This document shows, one piece after another, positions 5,656 to 16,213 of a stretch of 19,086 nucleotides of DNA. The notes beneath the pieces are model-generated. The model did no database searches, had not been told where the DNA came from, and saw nothing but the letters and a program-made list of their open reading frames with translations. The DNA comes from DASUNQ01 sp036277075 (GTDB lineage Bacteria; Acidobacteriota; Thermoanaerobaculia; Multivoradales; UBA5704): the NCBI GenBank assembly GCA_036277075.1, contig DASUNQ010000005.1:1-19086 (forward strand), in the 5' to 3' direction. The first letter of the stretch is position 1, and the number at the start of each line of letters is the position of its first letter. Both the position numbers and the translations under genes were made by a program.

Positions 5656-6753
5656 TTGCTCCGCCAGCTCGCCGCCCGCGCCTTTCGCAATCTCGAGCCG
5701 CTCACCTGGGAGCCCGCCCCCGGCAGCCACCTCCTTCTCGGCGGCAACGGCGCCGGAAAGACCAGCCTCCTCGAAGCCGTCTACGTCCTCGCCACCACCA
5801 AGAGCTTCCGCACGCCCCGTCTCGCCGACTGCGTGCGCCACGGGGAGAGCTCGTTTCATCTCGCCGCGGAGGTCGAAGGCGACCGCCGCGCGCGGCTGGA
5901 GGTCGGGTGGGAGGCCGGAGAGCGCTCCCGCACGGTCAACGGCAAGACCGGGAGCCGCGCCGAGCACCTCGCGGCGCTGCCGGTCGCCGCGTGGCACGCC
6001 GGCGAGGCCGAGGTCCTCACGGGTGATCCCGGCGCTCGTCGGCGGTTCCTCGACCGCGGCGTCGTCGGCGTGCGGCCGGCGGCGCTCGAGGCCCTCTCCC
6101 GCTACCGCGCCGCGCTCTTTCAGAAGCGGCAGCTCCTGGCCGCCGGGAGCGACGGGCTGGAGAGCTGGAACGAGCTCCTCGCCGGCGCGGCCGCGGAGGT
6201 GATCCGCCTGCGGCAGGGGTACTTCGAGCGGCTCGCGGCGGAGCTCGCGCAAGTGATCGTCGCGGCCGCGCTGCCGCTGCCGGAGGTCGAGCTCCGCTAC
6301 CGCCCGTCGCCGGGCGGCGGGCTCGACGGGGCCGAGGAGATCGCCGCGAGCTTCGCCCGCATGGCCGACCGCGAGCGCCACCGGCAGCTTCCTCTCCTCG
6401 GCCCGCACCGCGACGACGTCGAGGTCCTTCTCGGAGGCCACGAGGTGCGCAGCGTCGCCTCCGCCGGCGAGCGGAAGGCCCTCTCGCTCCTTCTCCTCGC
6501 GGCTCACGGGCGGGTTCTCGCCGCCGCCGGCCGCGACCCGCTCTACCTCCTCGACGACGCCGACGCCGAGCTCGCGCCGCCCACCCTCGCCGCCCTCTGG
6601 CGGGTCTTCGCCGGCGCCCCGCAGCTCGTCGCCAGCTCCAACCGCCCGCAGGTCTGGCTGGCGCTCGAAGTGGGACGAGTCTGGCACCTCGAAGAGGGGC
6701 GTTTGCGGTCGCTCGACCCCGCGCCCGCCGAGGACCCAGAGGACACCGCGTAA
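5656..6753 (+). CDS. recF: DNA replication and repair protein RecF
   Basis: RecF is an SMC-like ATPase that, with RecO and RecR, loads RecA at single-strand gaps. The 365-residue product opens with LRQLAARAFRNLEPLTW, and Walker A GGNGAGKTSLLEA lies at about 34-46, followed by TTKSFRT. Near the C-terminus are the ABC signature region SAGERKALSLLLL and Walker B LYLLDDADAEL, then VASSNRPQVW. The usual LLDD(V/I)xSELD reads LLDDADAEL, a mild variation. The start is taken as TTG at 5656. The only in-frame room after an upstream TGA (5629) contains no ATG or GTG, and the family alignment begins right here. The gene lies four bases after dnaN and probably shares its promoter. Confidence 0.95.
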   Translation: MLRQLAARAFRNLEPLTWEPAPGSHLLLGGNGAGKTSLLEAVYVLATTKSFRTPRLADCVRHGESSFHLAAEVEGDRRARLEVGWEAGERSRTVNGKTGSRAEHLAALPVAAWHAGEAEVLTGDPGARRRFLDRGVVGVRPAALEALSRYRAALFQKRQLLAAGSDGLESWNELLAGAAAEVIRLRQGYFERLAAELAQVIVAAALPLPEVELRYRPSPGGGLDGAEEIAASFARMADRERHRQLPLLGPHRDDVEVLLGGHEVRSVASAGERKALSLLLLAAHGRVLAAAGRDPLYLLDDADAELAPPTLAALWRVFAGAPQLVASSNRPQVWLALEVGRVWHLEEGRLRSLDPAPAEDPEDTA

Positions 6754-6784
6754 GTTACTGATAGGGAATGACCTACGGCTCGCA

Positions 6785-6808
6785 AAACGGGCCGTTTCGT
6801 GCTACAAT
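6785..6808 (+). promoter_or_regulatory. gyrB promoter: extended -10 next to a dyad
   Basis: TGCTACAAT (6800-6808) is an extended -10 with TACAAT, five of six to consensus. Directly upstream, AAACGG-g-CCGTTT (6785-6797) is a perfect inverted repeat lying where the -35 region would be. No consensus -35 is seen. The expected start is near 6815, about 73 bases before the gyrB start. The dyad could be an operator for a repressor or an activator site. Confidence 0.5.
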
Positions 6809-6876
6809 TGCGCCTGTCGGAAGACGCCCCCAAAACCCCAGCGGAAACGAAGGGCAACTCCAGGGCAAACAGGTTC

Positions 6877-6882
6877 GGAGAG
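6877..6882 (+). promoter_or_regulatory. Ribosome binding site that fixes the gyrB start
   Basis: GGAGAG lies five bases before the TTG at 6888. It supports TTG as the gyrB start over the in-frame ATG at 6768, which lies upstream of the gyrB promoter -10 element and would add 40 residues unlike any GyrB. Confidence 0.7.
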
Positions 6883-6887
6883 ACGCT

Positions 6888-9323
<2,436 letters not shown>

Positions 9324-9380
9324 CCGCCGCCGAGCGCGCGGCCGCTCCCTCACTCAACCGGCCAGGGAAACTCGAGACGC

Positions 9381-11897
9381 ATGAGCGAACACGACCGCAT
9401 CCTCCCCTTCGAGACGCCGATCCCGGTCGACATCGAAGAGGAGATGAAGCGCAGCTATCTCGATTACGCGATGAGCGTGATCATCGGCCGCGCCCTGCCC
9501 GACGTGCGCGACGGCTTGAAGCCGGTGCACCGGCGGGTGCTCTACGGCATGTGGGAGGGAGGGAACCGCTCCGACCGGCCGTACAAGAAGTCGGCGCGTA
9601 TCGTCGGCGACGTGATGGGCAAGTACCACCCGCACGGGGACGCGGCGATCTACGACACCGTCGTGCGCATGGCGCAGGACTTCGCCATGCGCTACCCGCT
9701 GGTCGACGGCCAGGGCAACTTCGGCTCGCTCGACGGCGACAACCCGGCGGCGATGCGTTACACCGAGGTACGCCTGACCAAGCTCGCCGAGGAGATGATC
9801 CGCGAGGACATCGACAAGGAGACGGTGGACTGGGGGCCCAACTACGACGGCTCGGAGGAGGAGCCGCTGGTGCTGCCGGCGCGCGTCCCGAACCTGCTGA
9901 TCAACGGCGCCGCCGGTATCGCCGTCGGGATGGCGACCAACATCCCGCCGCACAACCTGGGCGAGGTGGTGGACGCCCTCCACCTGCTGATCGACAACCC
10001 CGACGTCACGCTCAAGGAGCTGATGCGGGCCGTCCCCGGCCCCGACTTCCCGACCGCCGGCTTCATCCACGGCCTCGAGGGCATCCGCTCCGCCTACGCC
10101 ACCGGCCGCGGCATCATCCAGGTGCGGGCGCGCGCCAACGTCGAGACCCAGCTGCGCGGCGATCGCCAAGCCATCGTCGTCACCGAGATCCCCTACCAGG
10201 TCAACAAGAAGCGCCTGCTCGAGCACATCGCCGAGTTGGTGCGGGAGAAGAAGATCGAGGGGGTCTCCGACCTGCGCGACGAGTCCGACCGCGAGGGCAT
10301 CCGCATCGTCCTCGACGTCAAGCGCGGCGAGATCCCCGAGGTCATCCTCAACTCGCTCTACAAGCTCACCCAGATGCAGACCACCTTCGGCATCATCCTG
10401 CTGGCGATCGTCGACAACCAGCCGCGGGTGATGACGCTCAAGGAGCTGCTGCAGCACTTCCTCGACCATCGCAAGACCGTGATCATCCGCCGCACCCGCT
10501 ACGACCTGCGCAAGGCCGAGGAGCGGGCGCACATCCTCGAGGGCATCCTCAAGGCCCTCGACCAGCTCGACGAGGTGATCGCCGCGATCCGCGCCAGCCG
10601 GACCCCGCCTGATGCGCGCGAGCGCCTGATGGCGGACTTCGCGCTCTCCGAGCCGCAGGCGGTGGCGATCCTCGACATGCGGCTGCAGCGCCTGACCGGC
10701 CTCGAGCGCGAGAAGGTGGTGCAGGAGTACCGCGAGCTGGTGCAGACGATCGAGCGGCTGCGCGCCATCCTCGCTTCCGACCGCCTGGTGCTCGACGAGA
10801 TCCGCCGCGAGCTCGACCAGCTCAAGGGCGCCTTCGGCGACGCCCGCCGCACCGAGATCATCCCCGAGACCCACGAGATCACCATCGAAGACATGATCGC
10901 CGACGAGGACATGGTGATCACGGTCACCAACTCGGGGTACGTCAAGCGCTCGCCGCTGTCGCTCTACCGCGCGCAGCACCGCGGCGGCAAGGGGCGCACC
11001 GGCATGGTGACCAAGGACGGCGACTTCGTCGAGCACCTCTACGTCGCCTCAGCCCACAGCTACGTTCTGGTCTTCACCGAGAGCGGCCGGGTGCACTGGC
11101 TCAAGGTGCACGAGATCCCGCACATGGGCCCGGCGGCCAAGGGCAAGGCGATCGTCAACCTCCTGAACCTGGAGAAAGAGGAGAAGGTCGCCACCACGGT
11201 CACCGTGCGAGACTTCCCCGACGACCGCTACCTGGTCTTCGCCACCGAGAAGGGGACCATCAAGAAGACCGAGCTCTCGGCCTACGCCAACCCGCGCTCG
11301 GGGGGCATCATCGCGATCAACATCGAGGACGGGGACCGCCTGCTGGCGGTGCGCGTCACCGACGGCAGCGAGGACATCCTCCTCGCCACCGCGCGCGGCT
11401 TCTCGGTGCGCTTCCCGCAGAGCGACGTGCGTTCGATGGGGCGCGCCACCTACGGCGTGCGCGGCATCACGCTGCGCGCCGACGACCGGGTGGTCTCGAT
11501 GGAGGCGCTGGCGCCGGCGGGGGAGGTGATGACCGTCACCGAGCGCGGCTACGGCAAGCGGACGCCGCTCGACGCCTATCGCGTGCAGGGGCGCGGCGGC
11601 AAGGGGATCATCAACCTCCGGGTGACGCCGAAGACGGGCGAGGTCGTGGGCGCCAAGCAGGTCACCGCCGACGACGGCATGATGCTCATCACGCAGGAGG
11701 GGAAGATCATCCGCATGAACGTCGCGGGCGTGCGCGTGATCGGCCGCTCCACGCAGGGCGTCAAGCTGATGGACCTCGATGGGGAGGACCGCATCGTCGC
11801 CGCCGCCAAGCTCGCCGAGCGCGAGGGCGAGGAGGTCGCGGAAGGCGAGGGAGAGGTGGAGCTCGAGCCGGAGGAGCCGGAGGAGCCGGTGAATTGA
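9381..11897 (+). CDS. gyrA: DNA gyrase subunit A
   Basis: GyrA is the DNA-cleaving and wrapping subunit of gyrase. The 838-residue product has the cleavage domain with HRRVLYGMWEGG, KYHPHGDAAIYDTV and the active-site tyrosine Y127 in AAMRYTEVRL. Further on come the IDNPDVTLKELM and TEIPYQVNKKRLLEHI regions, and the C-terminal beta-pinwheel. The GyrA box QGRGGKG at 736-742 separates it from ParC. The tail is very acidic (EGEGEVELEPEEPEEP). The position equivalent to E. coli Ser83 is alanine (A88) and the Asp87 equivalent is D92. The start is the ATG at 9381 with an AGGGAA stretch about 12 bases upstream. No terminator is seen before the next gene. Confidence 0.97.
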   Translation: MSEHDRILPFETPIPVDIEEEMKRSYLDYAMSVIIGRALPDVRDGLKPVHRRVLYGMWEGGNRSDRPYKKSARIVGDVMGKYHPHGDAAIYDTVVRMAQDFAMRYPLVDGQGNFGSLDGDNPAAMRYTEVRLTKLAEEMIREDIDKETVDWGPNYDGSEEEPLVLPARVPNLLINGAAGIAVGMATNIPPHNLGEVVDALHLLIDNPDVTLKELMRAVPGPDFPTAGFIHGLEGIRSAYATGRGIIQVRARANVETQLRGDRQAIVVTEIPYQVNKKRLLEHIAELVREKKIEGVSDLRDESDREGIRIVLDVKRGEIPEVILNSLYKLTQMQTTFGIILLAIVDNQPRVMTLKELLQHFLDHRKTVIIRRTRYDLRKAEERAHILEGILKALDQLDEVIAAIRASRTPPDARERLMADFALSEPQAVAILDMRLQRLTGLEREKVVQEYRELVQTIERLRAILASDRLVLDEIRRELDQLKGAFGDARRTEIIPETHEITIEDMIADEDMVITVTNSGYVKRSPLSLYRAQHRGGKGRTGMVTKDGDFVEHLYVASAHSYVLVFTESGRVHWLKVHEIPHMGPAAKGKAIVNLLNLEKEEKVATTVTVRDFPDDRYLVFATEKGTIKKTELSAYANPRSGGIIAINIEDGDRLLAVRVTDGSEDILLATARGFSVRFPQSDVRSMGRATYGVRGITLRADDRVVSMEALAPAGEVMTVTERGYGKRTPLDAYRVQGRGGKGIINLRVTPKTGEVVGAKQVTADDGMMLITQEGKIIRMNVAGVRVIGRSTQGVKLMDLDGEDRIVAAAKLAEREGEEVAEGEGEVELEPEEPEEPVN

Positions 11898-11964
11898 TCA
11901 GATCGCCCCGTCCCCCGGGCGCCCCCTCCCGTGAGGTGTCGAGAGACAGGAGAGGAGACTCCGC

Positions 11965-12621
11965 ATGAAGTTCTTCCTGGACACGGCCGACGTCGAGGAG
12001 ATCCGCCGCGGTCTCGAGTGGGGGATGGTGGACGGCATCACCACCAACCCGACGCTCATCGCCAAGCAGGGGAAGCCGTATCTCGGCACGGTGCAGGAGA
12101 TCGCGCGCCTGGTGCCGGGACCGGTCTCGGGCGAGGTGCTGGCGACCGAGTTCGACGAGATCATGGAGCAGGGCAAGCGCCTCTCCGGGCTGGCCGAGAA
12201 CGTCGTCGTCAAGGTGCCGCTCCTGCCGTCGGGCCTGCGCGCGGTGCGCGCCTTCGCGGAGCTCGGCATCCGCACCAACGTCACGCTCTGCTTCTCGGCG
12301 GCGCAGGCCCTCCTCGCCGCCAAGGCCGGCGCCGCCTACATCTCGCCCTTCATCGGCCGGCTCGACGACGTCGGACAGGAGGGGATGGAGCTCATCGAGC
12401 AGGTCGTCGCCATCTACGAGAACTACGAGTTCCCCACCGAGGTGCTGGTCGCCTCGATCCGCCACCCGGTGCACGTCGTGCAGGCGGCGCTCCTCGGCGC
12501 GCACGTCGGCACGCTCCCCTTCAAAGTGCTCGAGCAGCTCTACCACCACCCGCTGACCGACGTCGGCCTCGAGAAGTTCCTCGGCGACTGGAAGAAGACC
12601 GGCAAGAAGTTCGACGACTAG
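11965..12621 (+). CDS. Small transaldolase (FSA/TalC type)
   Basis: The 218-residue length and sequence fit the short transaldolase subfamily that includes fructose-6-phosphate aldolase and TalC-type transaldolases, class I aldolases of the pentose phosphate route. The N-terminus MKFFLDTADVEEI and GITTNPTLIAK (24-34) are family hallmarks. The Schiff-base lysine is K83 in VVVKVPLLPSG, and TNVTLCFSAAQALLAAKAGA and SPFIGRLDD follow. Sequence alone does not separate transaldolase from fructose-6-phosphate aldolase activity. A strong ribosome binding site (GGAGAGGAGA, 11949-11958) precedes the ATG. It opens the plus-strand cluster 67 bases after gyrA, and the next gene starts two bases after its stop. 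Confidence 0.92.
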   Translation: MKFFLDTADVEEIRRGLEWGMVDGITTNPTLIAKQGKPYLGTVQEIARLVPGPVSGEVLATEFDEIMEQGKRLSGLAENVVVKVPLLPSGLRAVRAFAELGIRTNVTLCFSAAQALLAAKAGAAYISPFIGRLDDVGQEGMELIEQVVAIYENYEFPTEVLVASIRHPVHVVQAALLGAHVGTLPFKVLEQLYHHPLTDVGLEKFLGDWKKTGKKFDD

Positions 12622-12623
12622 GC

Positions 12624-13202
12624 GTGGAGCCGCCGCTCGCTCCCGGCCGCCTCTACCGCTTCGCCTGGTGGTTCTACCTGCTGCTCGCGGTGGCCGGCGC
12701 CGTCTGGATCGGCGCACGCCGCGGGACCATTCCGCTCGCCCTCTTCGTCGACCGCCGCCTCTGGCCGCTCGACGTCCTCCTGGGCGTCGCCGCGGCCGGC
12801 CTCCTCGTCGGCCTCTGGCGGCTCGGCCGCCGCCTCCCCGCGGCGCGCGAGCTCGAGGCGTCGCTCGGCGGCCTGCTCGGTCCGCTGGACCGCACCGACG
12901 TTGCCGGCCTCGCCCTCCTCTCCGGGTTCGCCGAGGAGCTCTTCTTCCGCGGCGCGGTGCAGGACGCCCTGGGCTGGCTCCCGGCCGTCCTCCTCTTCGC
13001 CCTGCTCCACAGCGGACCCGGGCGCCCGTTCCGCCTCTGGAGCGTCTTCGCGATCGCCGCCGGGCTCCTCTTCGGCGGCCTCACGCTCTGGCGCGGCAAC
13101 CTTCTCGCGGCGGTCGTCGGACACGTCCTGGTGAACGCGGTCAATCTGAGGGAGCTGGTAGACTCTCGCCCCTTGCGGCGCGAGCGAAAGGAGAGGCCAT
13201 GA
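12624..13202 (+). CDS. CPBP-family intramembrane metalloprotease (CAAX-type)
   Basis: This is a 192-residue membrane protein of the CPBP (Abi/RCE1-like) family, which includes intramembrane glutamate proteases. Its substrate cannot be inferred. Hydrophobic segments lie at about 12-30, 47-65, 92-103, 117-129, 138-156 and 159-175. The three family motifs are present: EELFFR at 104-109, FALLH at 125-129 and HVLVN at 167-171. The start is taken as the GTG at 12624, two bases after the transaldolase stop codon. The frame is open further upstream but would overlap that gene heavily. Its TGA overlaps the ATG of the dipeptidase gene (ATGA), which suggests translational coupling. The C-terminal SRPLRRERKERP is strongly basic and probably cytoplasmic. 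Confidence 0.85.
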   Translation: MEPPLAPGRLYRFAWWFYLLLAVAGAVWIGARRGTIPLALFVDRRLWPLDVLLGVAAAGLLVGLWRLGRRLPAARELEASLGGLLGPLDRTDVAGLALLSGFAEELFFRGAVQDALGWLPAVLLFALLHSGPGRPFRLWSVFAIAAGLLFGGLTLWRGNLLAAVVGHVLVNAVNLRELVDSRPLRRERKERP

Positions 13203-14590
13203 GCAACGACTCCCGAGACGTCCTGGGGCGGATCGAGCGCGAGAAGGAGGGCTATCTCGAGGAGCTCAAGGAGTACCTGCGGATCCCGTCGATCTCGACC
13301 GACCCCGAGTACAAGGCGGAGGTGCTGCGCTGCAGCGACTGGCTCCTCGGCAAGCTCCGCGACGCCGGCCTCCAGGCCGAGCGCATCGAGACCGCCGGCA
13401 ACCCTCTCGTCTATGCCGAGTGGAACGGCGCGCCGGGCCGGCCCACGGTGCTCTTCTACGGCCACTACGACGTGCAGCCGGTCGACCCCATCGACCTCTG
13501 GCGCAACCCGCCGTTCGAGCCGACCGTCGACGGCGACAAGCTCTACGCCCGCGGCTCGACCGACGACAAGGGGCAGTCCTACTGCCACGCCAAGGGCGTG
13601 GCGGCGCACCTCGCCGAGCGCGGGCGCCTGCCGGTCAACGTCAAGTTCATCGTCGAGGGGGAGGAGGAGTCGGGGGGAGCGGCGATCGAGAAGTTCGTGC
13701 GCGAGGACGCCGGCAAGAAGCTCGCCGCCGACGCGGTCGTCGTCTCCGACACCTCGATGTACGCCCCGGGGCAGCCGTCGCTGATCTACGGCCTCAAGGG
13801 CCTCACCTACATGGAGATCAAGGTCACGGGCCCCAACCGCGACCTCCACTCCGGCACCTTCGGCGGCGCCGTCCAGAACCCGCTCAACGCCCTCTGCCAC
13901 ATCGTCGACACCCTGCGCGACGTCGAGACCGGGAAGGTCCGGATCGACGGCTTCTACGACGACGTGCGCCCGCTCGCCGGCTGGGAGCGCGAGGAGTTCG
14001 CCAAGCTCCCCTTCGACGAGGACGCCTACAAACGCGAGCTCGGCGTCCCCGAGCTGCACGGCGAGGAGGGCCACACGACGCGCGAACGGACCTGGGCCCG
14101 CCCGACCTGCGACGTCAACGGCATCTTCGGCGGCTACATGGGCAAGGGCGCGAAGACCGTCCTCCCCTCCTGGGGGGGCGCCAAGGTGTCGATGCGCCTG
14201 GTGCCCGACCAGCAGCCGGAGAAGGTGGCCGAGCTCTTCCGCCGCCACGTCGAGAAGGTCAAGCCCAGGGGCGTGACCGTCGAGGTCTCCTACCTCCACG
14301 GCGCCAAGGCGGTCGTGGTGGAGGCCGAGGGGCCGATCGTCGACGCGGCGCTCGCCGCGATGGAGGACGTCTGGGGAGCGCGGCCGGTGCGCATCCGAGA
14401 GGGGGGGTCGATCCCGATCGTCGCCACCTTCGCCGAGATGCTGAAGAGCCCGGTCCTCCTGCTCGGCTTCGGCCTCCACGACGACGGCCTCCACTCCCCG
14501 AACGAGAAGTTCAACATCAGCCACTTCTACAACGGGGTGCGCTCGGTGGCGCGCCTGCTCGACAGGGTGGGAGAGATTGGCGGCGCGTGA
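13199..14590 (+). CDS. M20-family zinc dipeptidase
   Basis: This is a 463-residue peptidase of the M20 family, closest in motifs to carnosinase/DUG1-type dipeptidases that hydrolyse short peptides with two zinc ions. The visible metal and catalytic residues are H89 and D91 in FYGHYDVQP, D122 in GSTDDKGQ, E155 and E156 in VEGEEESGG, D184 in VSDTSMY, and H432 in LHSPNEKF. The inserted lid (dimerisation) domain begins near LKGLTYMEIKVTGPNRDLHSG. No signal peptide is present, so it should be cytoplasmic. The start is the ATG at 13199 with GAAAGGAG eight bases upstream, overlapping the previous stop codon. The exact substrate is unknown. Confidence 0.93.
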   Translation: MSNDSRDVLGRIEREKEGYLEELKEYLRIPSISTDPEYKAEVLRCSDWLLGKLRDAGLQAERIETAGNPLVYAEWNGAPGRPTVLFYGHYDVQPVDPIDLWRNPPFEPTVDGDKLYARGSTDDKGQSYCHAKGVAAHLAERGRLPVNVKFIVEGEEESGGAAIEKFVREDAGKKLAADAVVVSDTSMYAPGQPSLIYGLKGLTYMEIKVTGPNRDLHSGTFGGAVQNPLNALCHIVDTLRDVETGKVRIDGFYDDVRPLAGWEREEFAKLPFDEDAYKRELGVPELHGEEGHTTRERTWARPTCDVNGIFGGYMGKGAKTVLPSWGGAKVSMRLVPDQQPEKVAELFRRHVEKVKPRGVTVEVSYLHGAKAVVVEAEGPIVDAALAAMEDVWGARPVRIREGGSIPIVATFAEMLKSPVLLLGFGLHDDGLHSPNEKFNISHFYNGVRSVARLLDRVGEIGGA

Positions 14591-14597
14591 GAGGCGC

Positions 14598-15170
14598 ATG
14601 AGGGGGAAGGGCGGGATCGAGCGGGAGCTCAAGTTCCCGCACGTCGAGCTCGAGCGGCTGCGCGAGCGGCTGGAGGAGCTCGAGGCCGAGCGGGCGGGAC
14701 CGGCGGCCTTCGAGGACAACGTCATCCTCGACCGGGACGGCGAGCTCGCGACCGACGGGAAGATCCTCCGCCTGCGCACCGTCGGCTCGCGCAACTGGGT
14801 CACCTTCAAGGGGCCGATGCGCCTCGAGGGGCTGCTCAAGGTTCGCGTCGAGCACGAGATCGCGGTCGAGGGCGCGGAGGAGGCGCGGGCCCTCTTCGAG
14901 AGCCTGGGCTACACGGCGGTGACTCGCTACCAGAAGGTGCGCGAGGAGTGGATGCTGGGCGGCGTCACCATCGCGCTCGACCACACGCCGATCGGCGACT
15001 TTGCCGAGTTCGAAGGCGACGGGGCGGAGACCGTGGCCCGCCGCTGCGGCTTCGATCCCGCCAAGAGCGAGCGCCGCTCCTACCTCCGGCTGTACGCCGA
15101 GCACCGCAAGCGCCACCGCGAGGCGCCGCCGGAGATGGTCTTCCCGCCCAACCGGACCGCCGGGTCGTGA
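14598..15170 (+). CDS. CYTH-domain protein (triphosphate tunnel enzyme)
   Basis: This is a 190-residue single-domain CYTH protein. The family covers class IV adenylate cyclases, thiamine-triphosphatases and inorganic triphosphatases, all built on a beta-barrel tunnel that binds a triphosphate and metal. The signature ExExK is present as E8-R-E10-L-K12. Other tunnel strands are ILRLRTVG, NWVTFKGP, VRVEHEIAV, RYQKVREEW and the acidic LDHTPIGDFAEFEG. I chose the ATG at 14598. An in-frame TTG at 14577 would overlap the dipeptidase gene and add seven residues. The reaction cannot be told from sequence; a thiamine- or inorganic triphosphatase is as likely as a cyclase. The next gene starts inside its stop codon (GTGA). 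Confidence 0.85.
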   Translation: MRGKGGIERELKFPHVELERLRERLEELEAERAGPAAFEDNVILDRDGELATDGKILRLRTVGSRNWVTFKGPMRLEGLLKVRVEHEIAVEGAEEARALFESLGYTAVTRYQKVREEWMLGGVTIALDHTPIGDFAEFEGDGAETVARRCGFDPAKSERRSYLRLYAEHRKRHREAPPEMVFPPNRTAGS

Positions 15171-16213
15171 GCCGCGCGCAGAGCCGCGTGCGGGCCGTCG
15201 TCCTGGCGGCCGGCCTCGGCGTGCGCCTGCGCCCGCTGACCGATTTCGCGCCCAAGCCGCTGCTGCCGGTGGCCGGCGTGCCGATCCTCGGTCACACCCT
15301 GGCCCGCCTCGCCGAGATCGGCTGCGAGGCGGTCGCCGTCAACCTCCACTACCTGCCGGAGGCGATCCGCGGACGCTTCGGCGAACGCTTCGGCGATCTC
15401 CCGATCACCTGGTCGGTGGAGCCGGAGATCCTCGGCACTCTCGGCGCGCTGGCGCCGCTGCGCGACTTCCTCCGCCCCGCCGAGCTCGTCCTGCTGATCA
15501 ACGGCGACAGTTTCTGCCGCTGGCCGCTCCGGCGCCTCCTGCGCCGCCATCGCGCGAGCGGCGCCGACTCGACGCTCCTGCTGACCCGCCGCGCCGACCC
15601 GGCCCGCTTCGGCGGCGGCGTCGGGATCGACGGCGGCGGACGCGTCGTCTCGCTGCGCGCCGGCGGCGTCGCCACGGACCCCGCGGAGCGCCGCTTCGTC
15701 TTCGCCGGCGCCCACGTCTTCGCGCCGGCGCTGGTCGCCGGCGTGGAGGCGCGGCGCTCCGACATCGTCAGCGACCTCTACGAGCCGATGCTCGCCGCCG
15801 GCCGGCCGATCGCGGCGCTCCTCACCTCCCGCTCGTGGCACGACCTGGGGACTCCCGAGCGCTATCTCGAAGGCGTGCTCGAGACGGTGCGCGGCGGCTG
15901 GCCGCGGCGACTCCTGCCGCGTTCCTGGGTGGCGCCGGAGGCGCGGCTCGGGGCGAGGGTGCGGGTGCGCGACTCGGCGGTCGAGGCCGACGTCCAGGTG
16001 GCGGCCGGGACGCGGGTCGAACGCTCGGTGCTGCTGCCGGGGACGCGCGTGGGCGAGGGCTGCACGCTCTGCGAGGCGGTCGTCGGCTACGGCGCCGAGC
16101 TGCCGCCGGGGAGCTGGGTGGAGCGTCGGGTGGTGACGCCGCGGCTCGCCGGCGCGCCGCCCGCGCCGGACGGCTCGGCGGTGGGCGGCGTCGTCTACAC
16201 TCCTCTCAGCTGA
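15167..16213 (+). CDS. Sugar-phosphate nucleotidyltransferase with C-terminal left-handed beta-helix
   Basis: This 348-residue enzyme would join a nucleoside triphosphate to a sugar-1-phosphate, making an NDP-sugar. The nucleotide-binding signature LAAGLGVRLRPLT (13-25) is followed by the lysine of APKPLLPVAG (K30). The metal-binding aspartates are D114 in INGDSF and D226 in WHDLGTPERYLEG. The catalytic part ends near residue 240. Residues about 255-325 show hexapeptide-type repeats (APEARLGARVRV, EADVQVAAGTRVERSVLLPGTRVGEGC), a beta-helix as in GlmU or mannose-1-phosphate guanylyltransferases. The catalytic half resembles the MurU/RfbA/HddC group; the sugar is undetermined. The start is the GTG at 15167, overlapping the CYTH stop codon; a GTG at 15188 is an alternative. 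Confidence 0.88.
   Translation: MSRAQSRVRAVVLAAGLGVRLRPLTDFAPKPLLPVAGVPILGHTLARLAEIGCEAVAVNLHYLPEAIRGRFGERFGDLPITWSVEPEILGTLGALAPLRDFLRPAELVLLINGDSFCRWPLRRLLRRHRASGADSTLLLTRRADPARFGGGVGIDGGGRVVSLRAGGVATDPAERRFVFAGAHVFAPALVAGVEARRSDIVSDLYEPMLAAGRPIAALLTSRSWHDLGTPERYLEGVLETVRGGWPRRLLPRSWVAPEARLGARVRVRDSAVEADVQVAAGTRVERSVLLPGTRVGEGCTLCEAVVGYGAELPPGSWVERRVVTPRLAGAPPAPDGSAVGGVVYTPLS

Noticed and set aside
6768..6887. 40-residue N-terminal extension of GyrB from the ATG at 6768
   Set aside because: It lies upstream of and across the promoter, has no family match, and the TTG at 6888 has a better ribosome binding site and the expected GyrB N-terminus.
9324..9380. Separate gyrA promoter or terminator in the gyrB-gyrA gap
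   Set aside because: The 57-base gap has no -10-like element or hairpin with a T-run; co-transcription is simpler.
11931..12623. Upstream extension of the CPBP protease frame through the transaldolase gene
   Set aside because: This part is a shadow of the transaldolase frame and is arginine-rich. The membrane protein begins after 12624.
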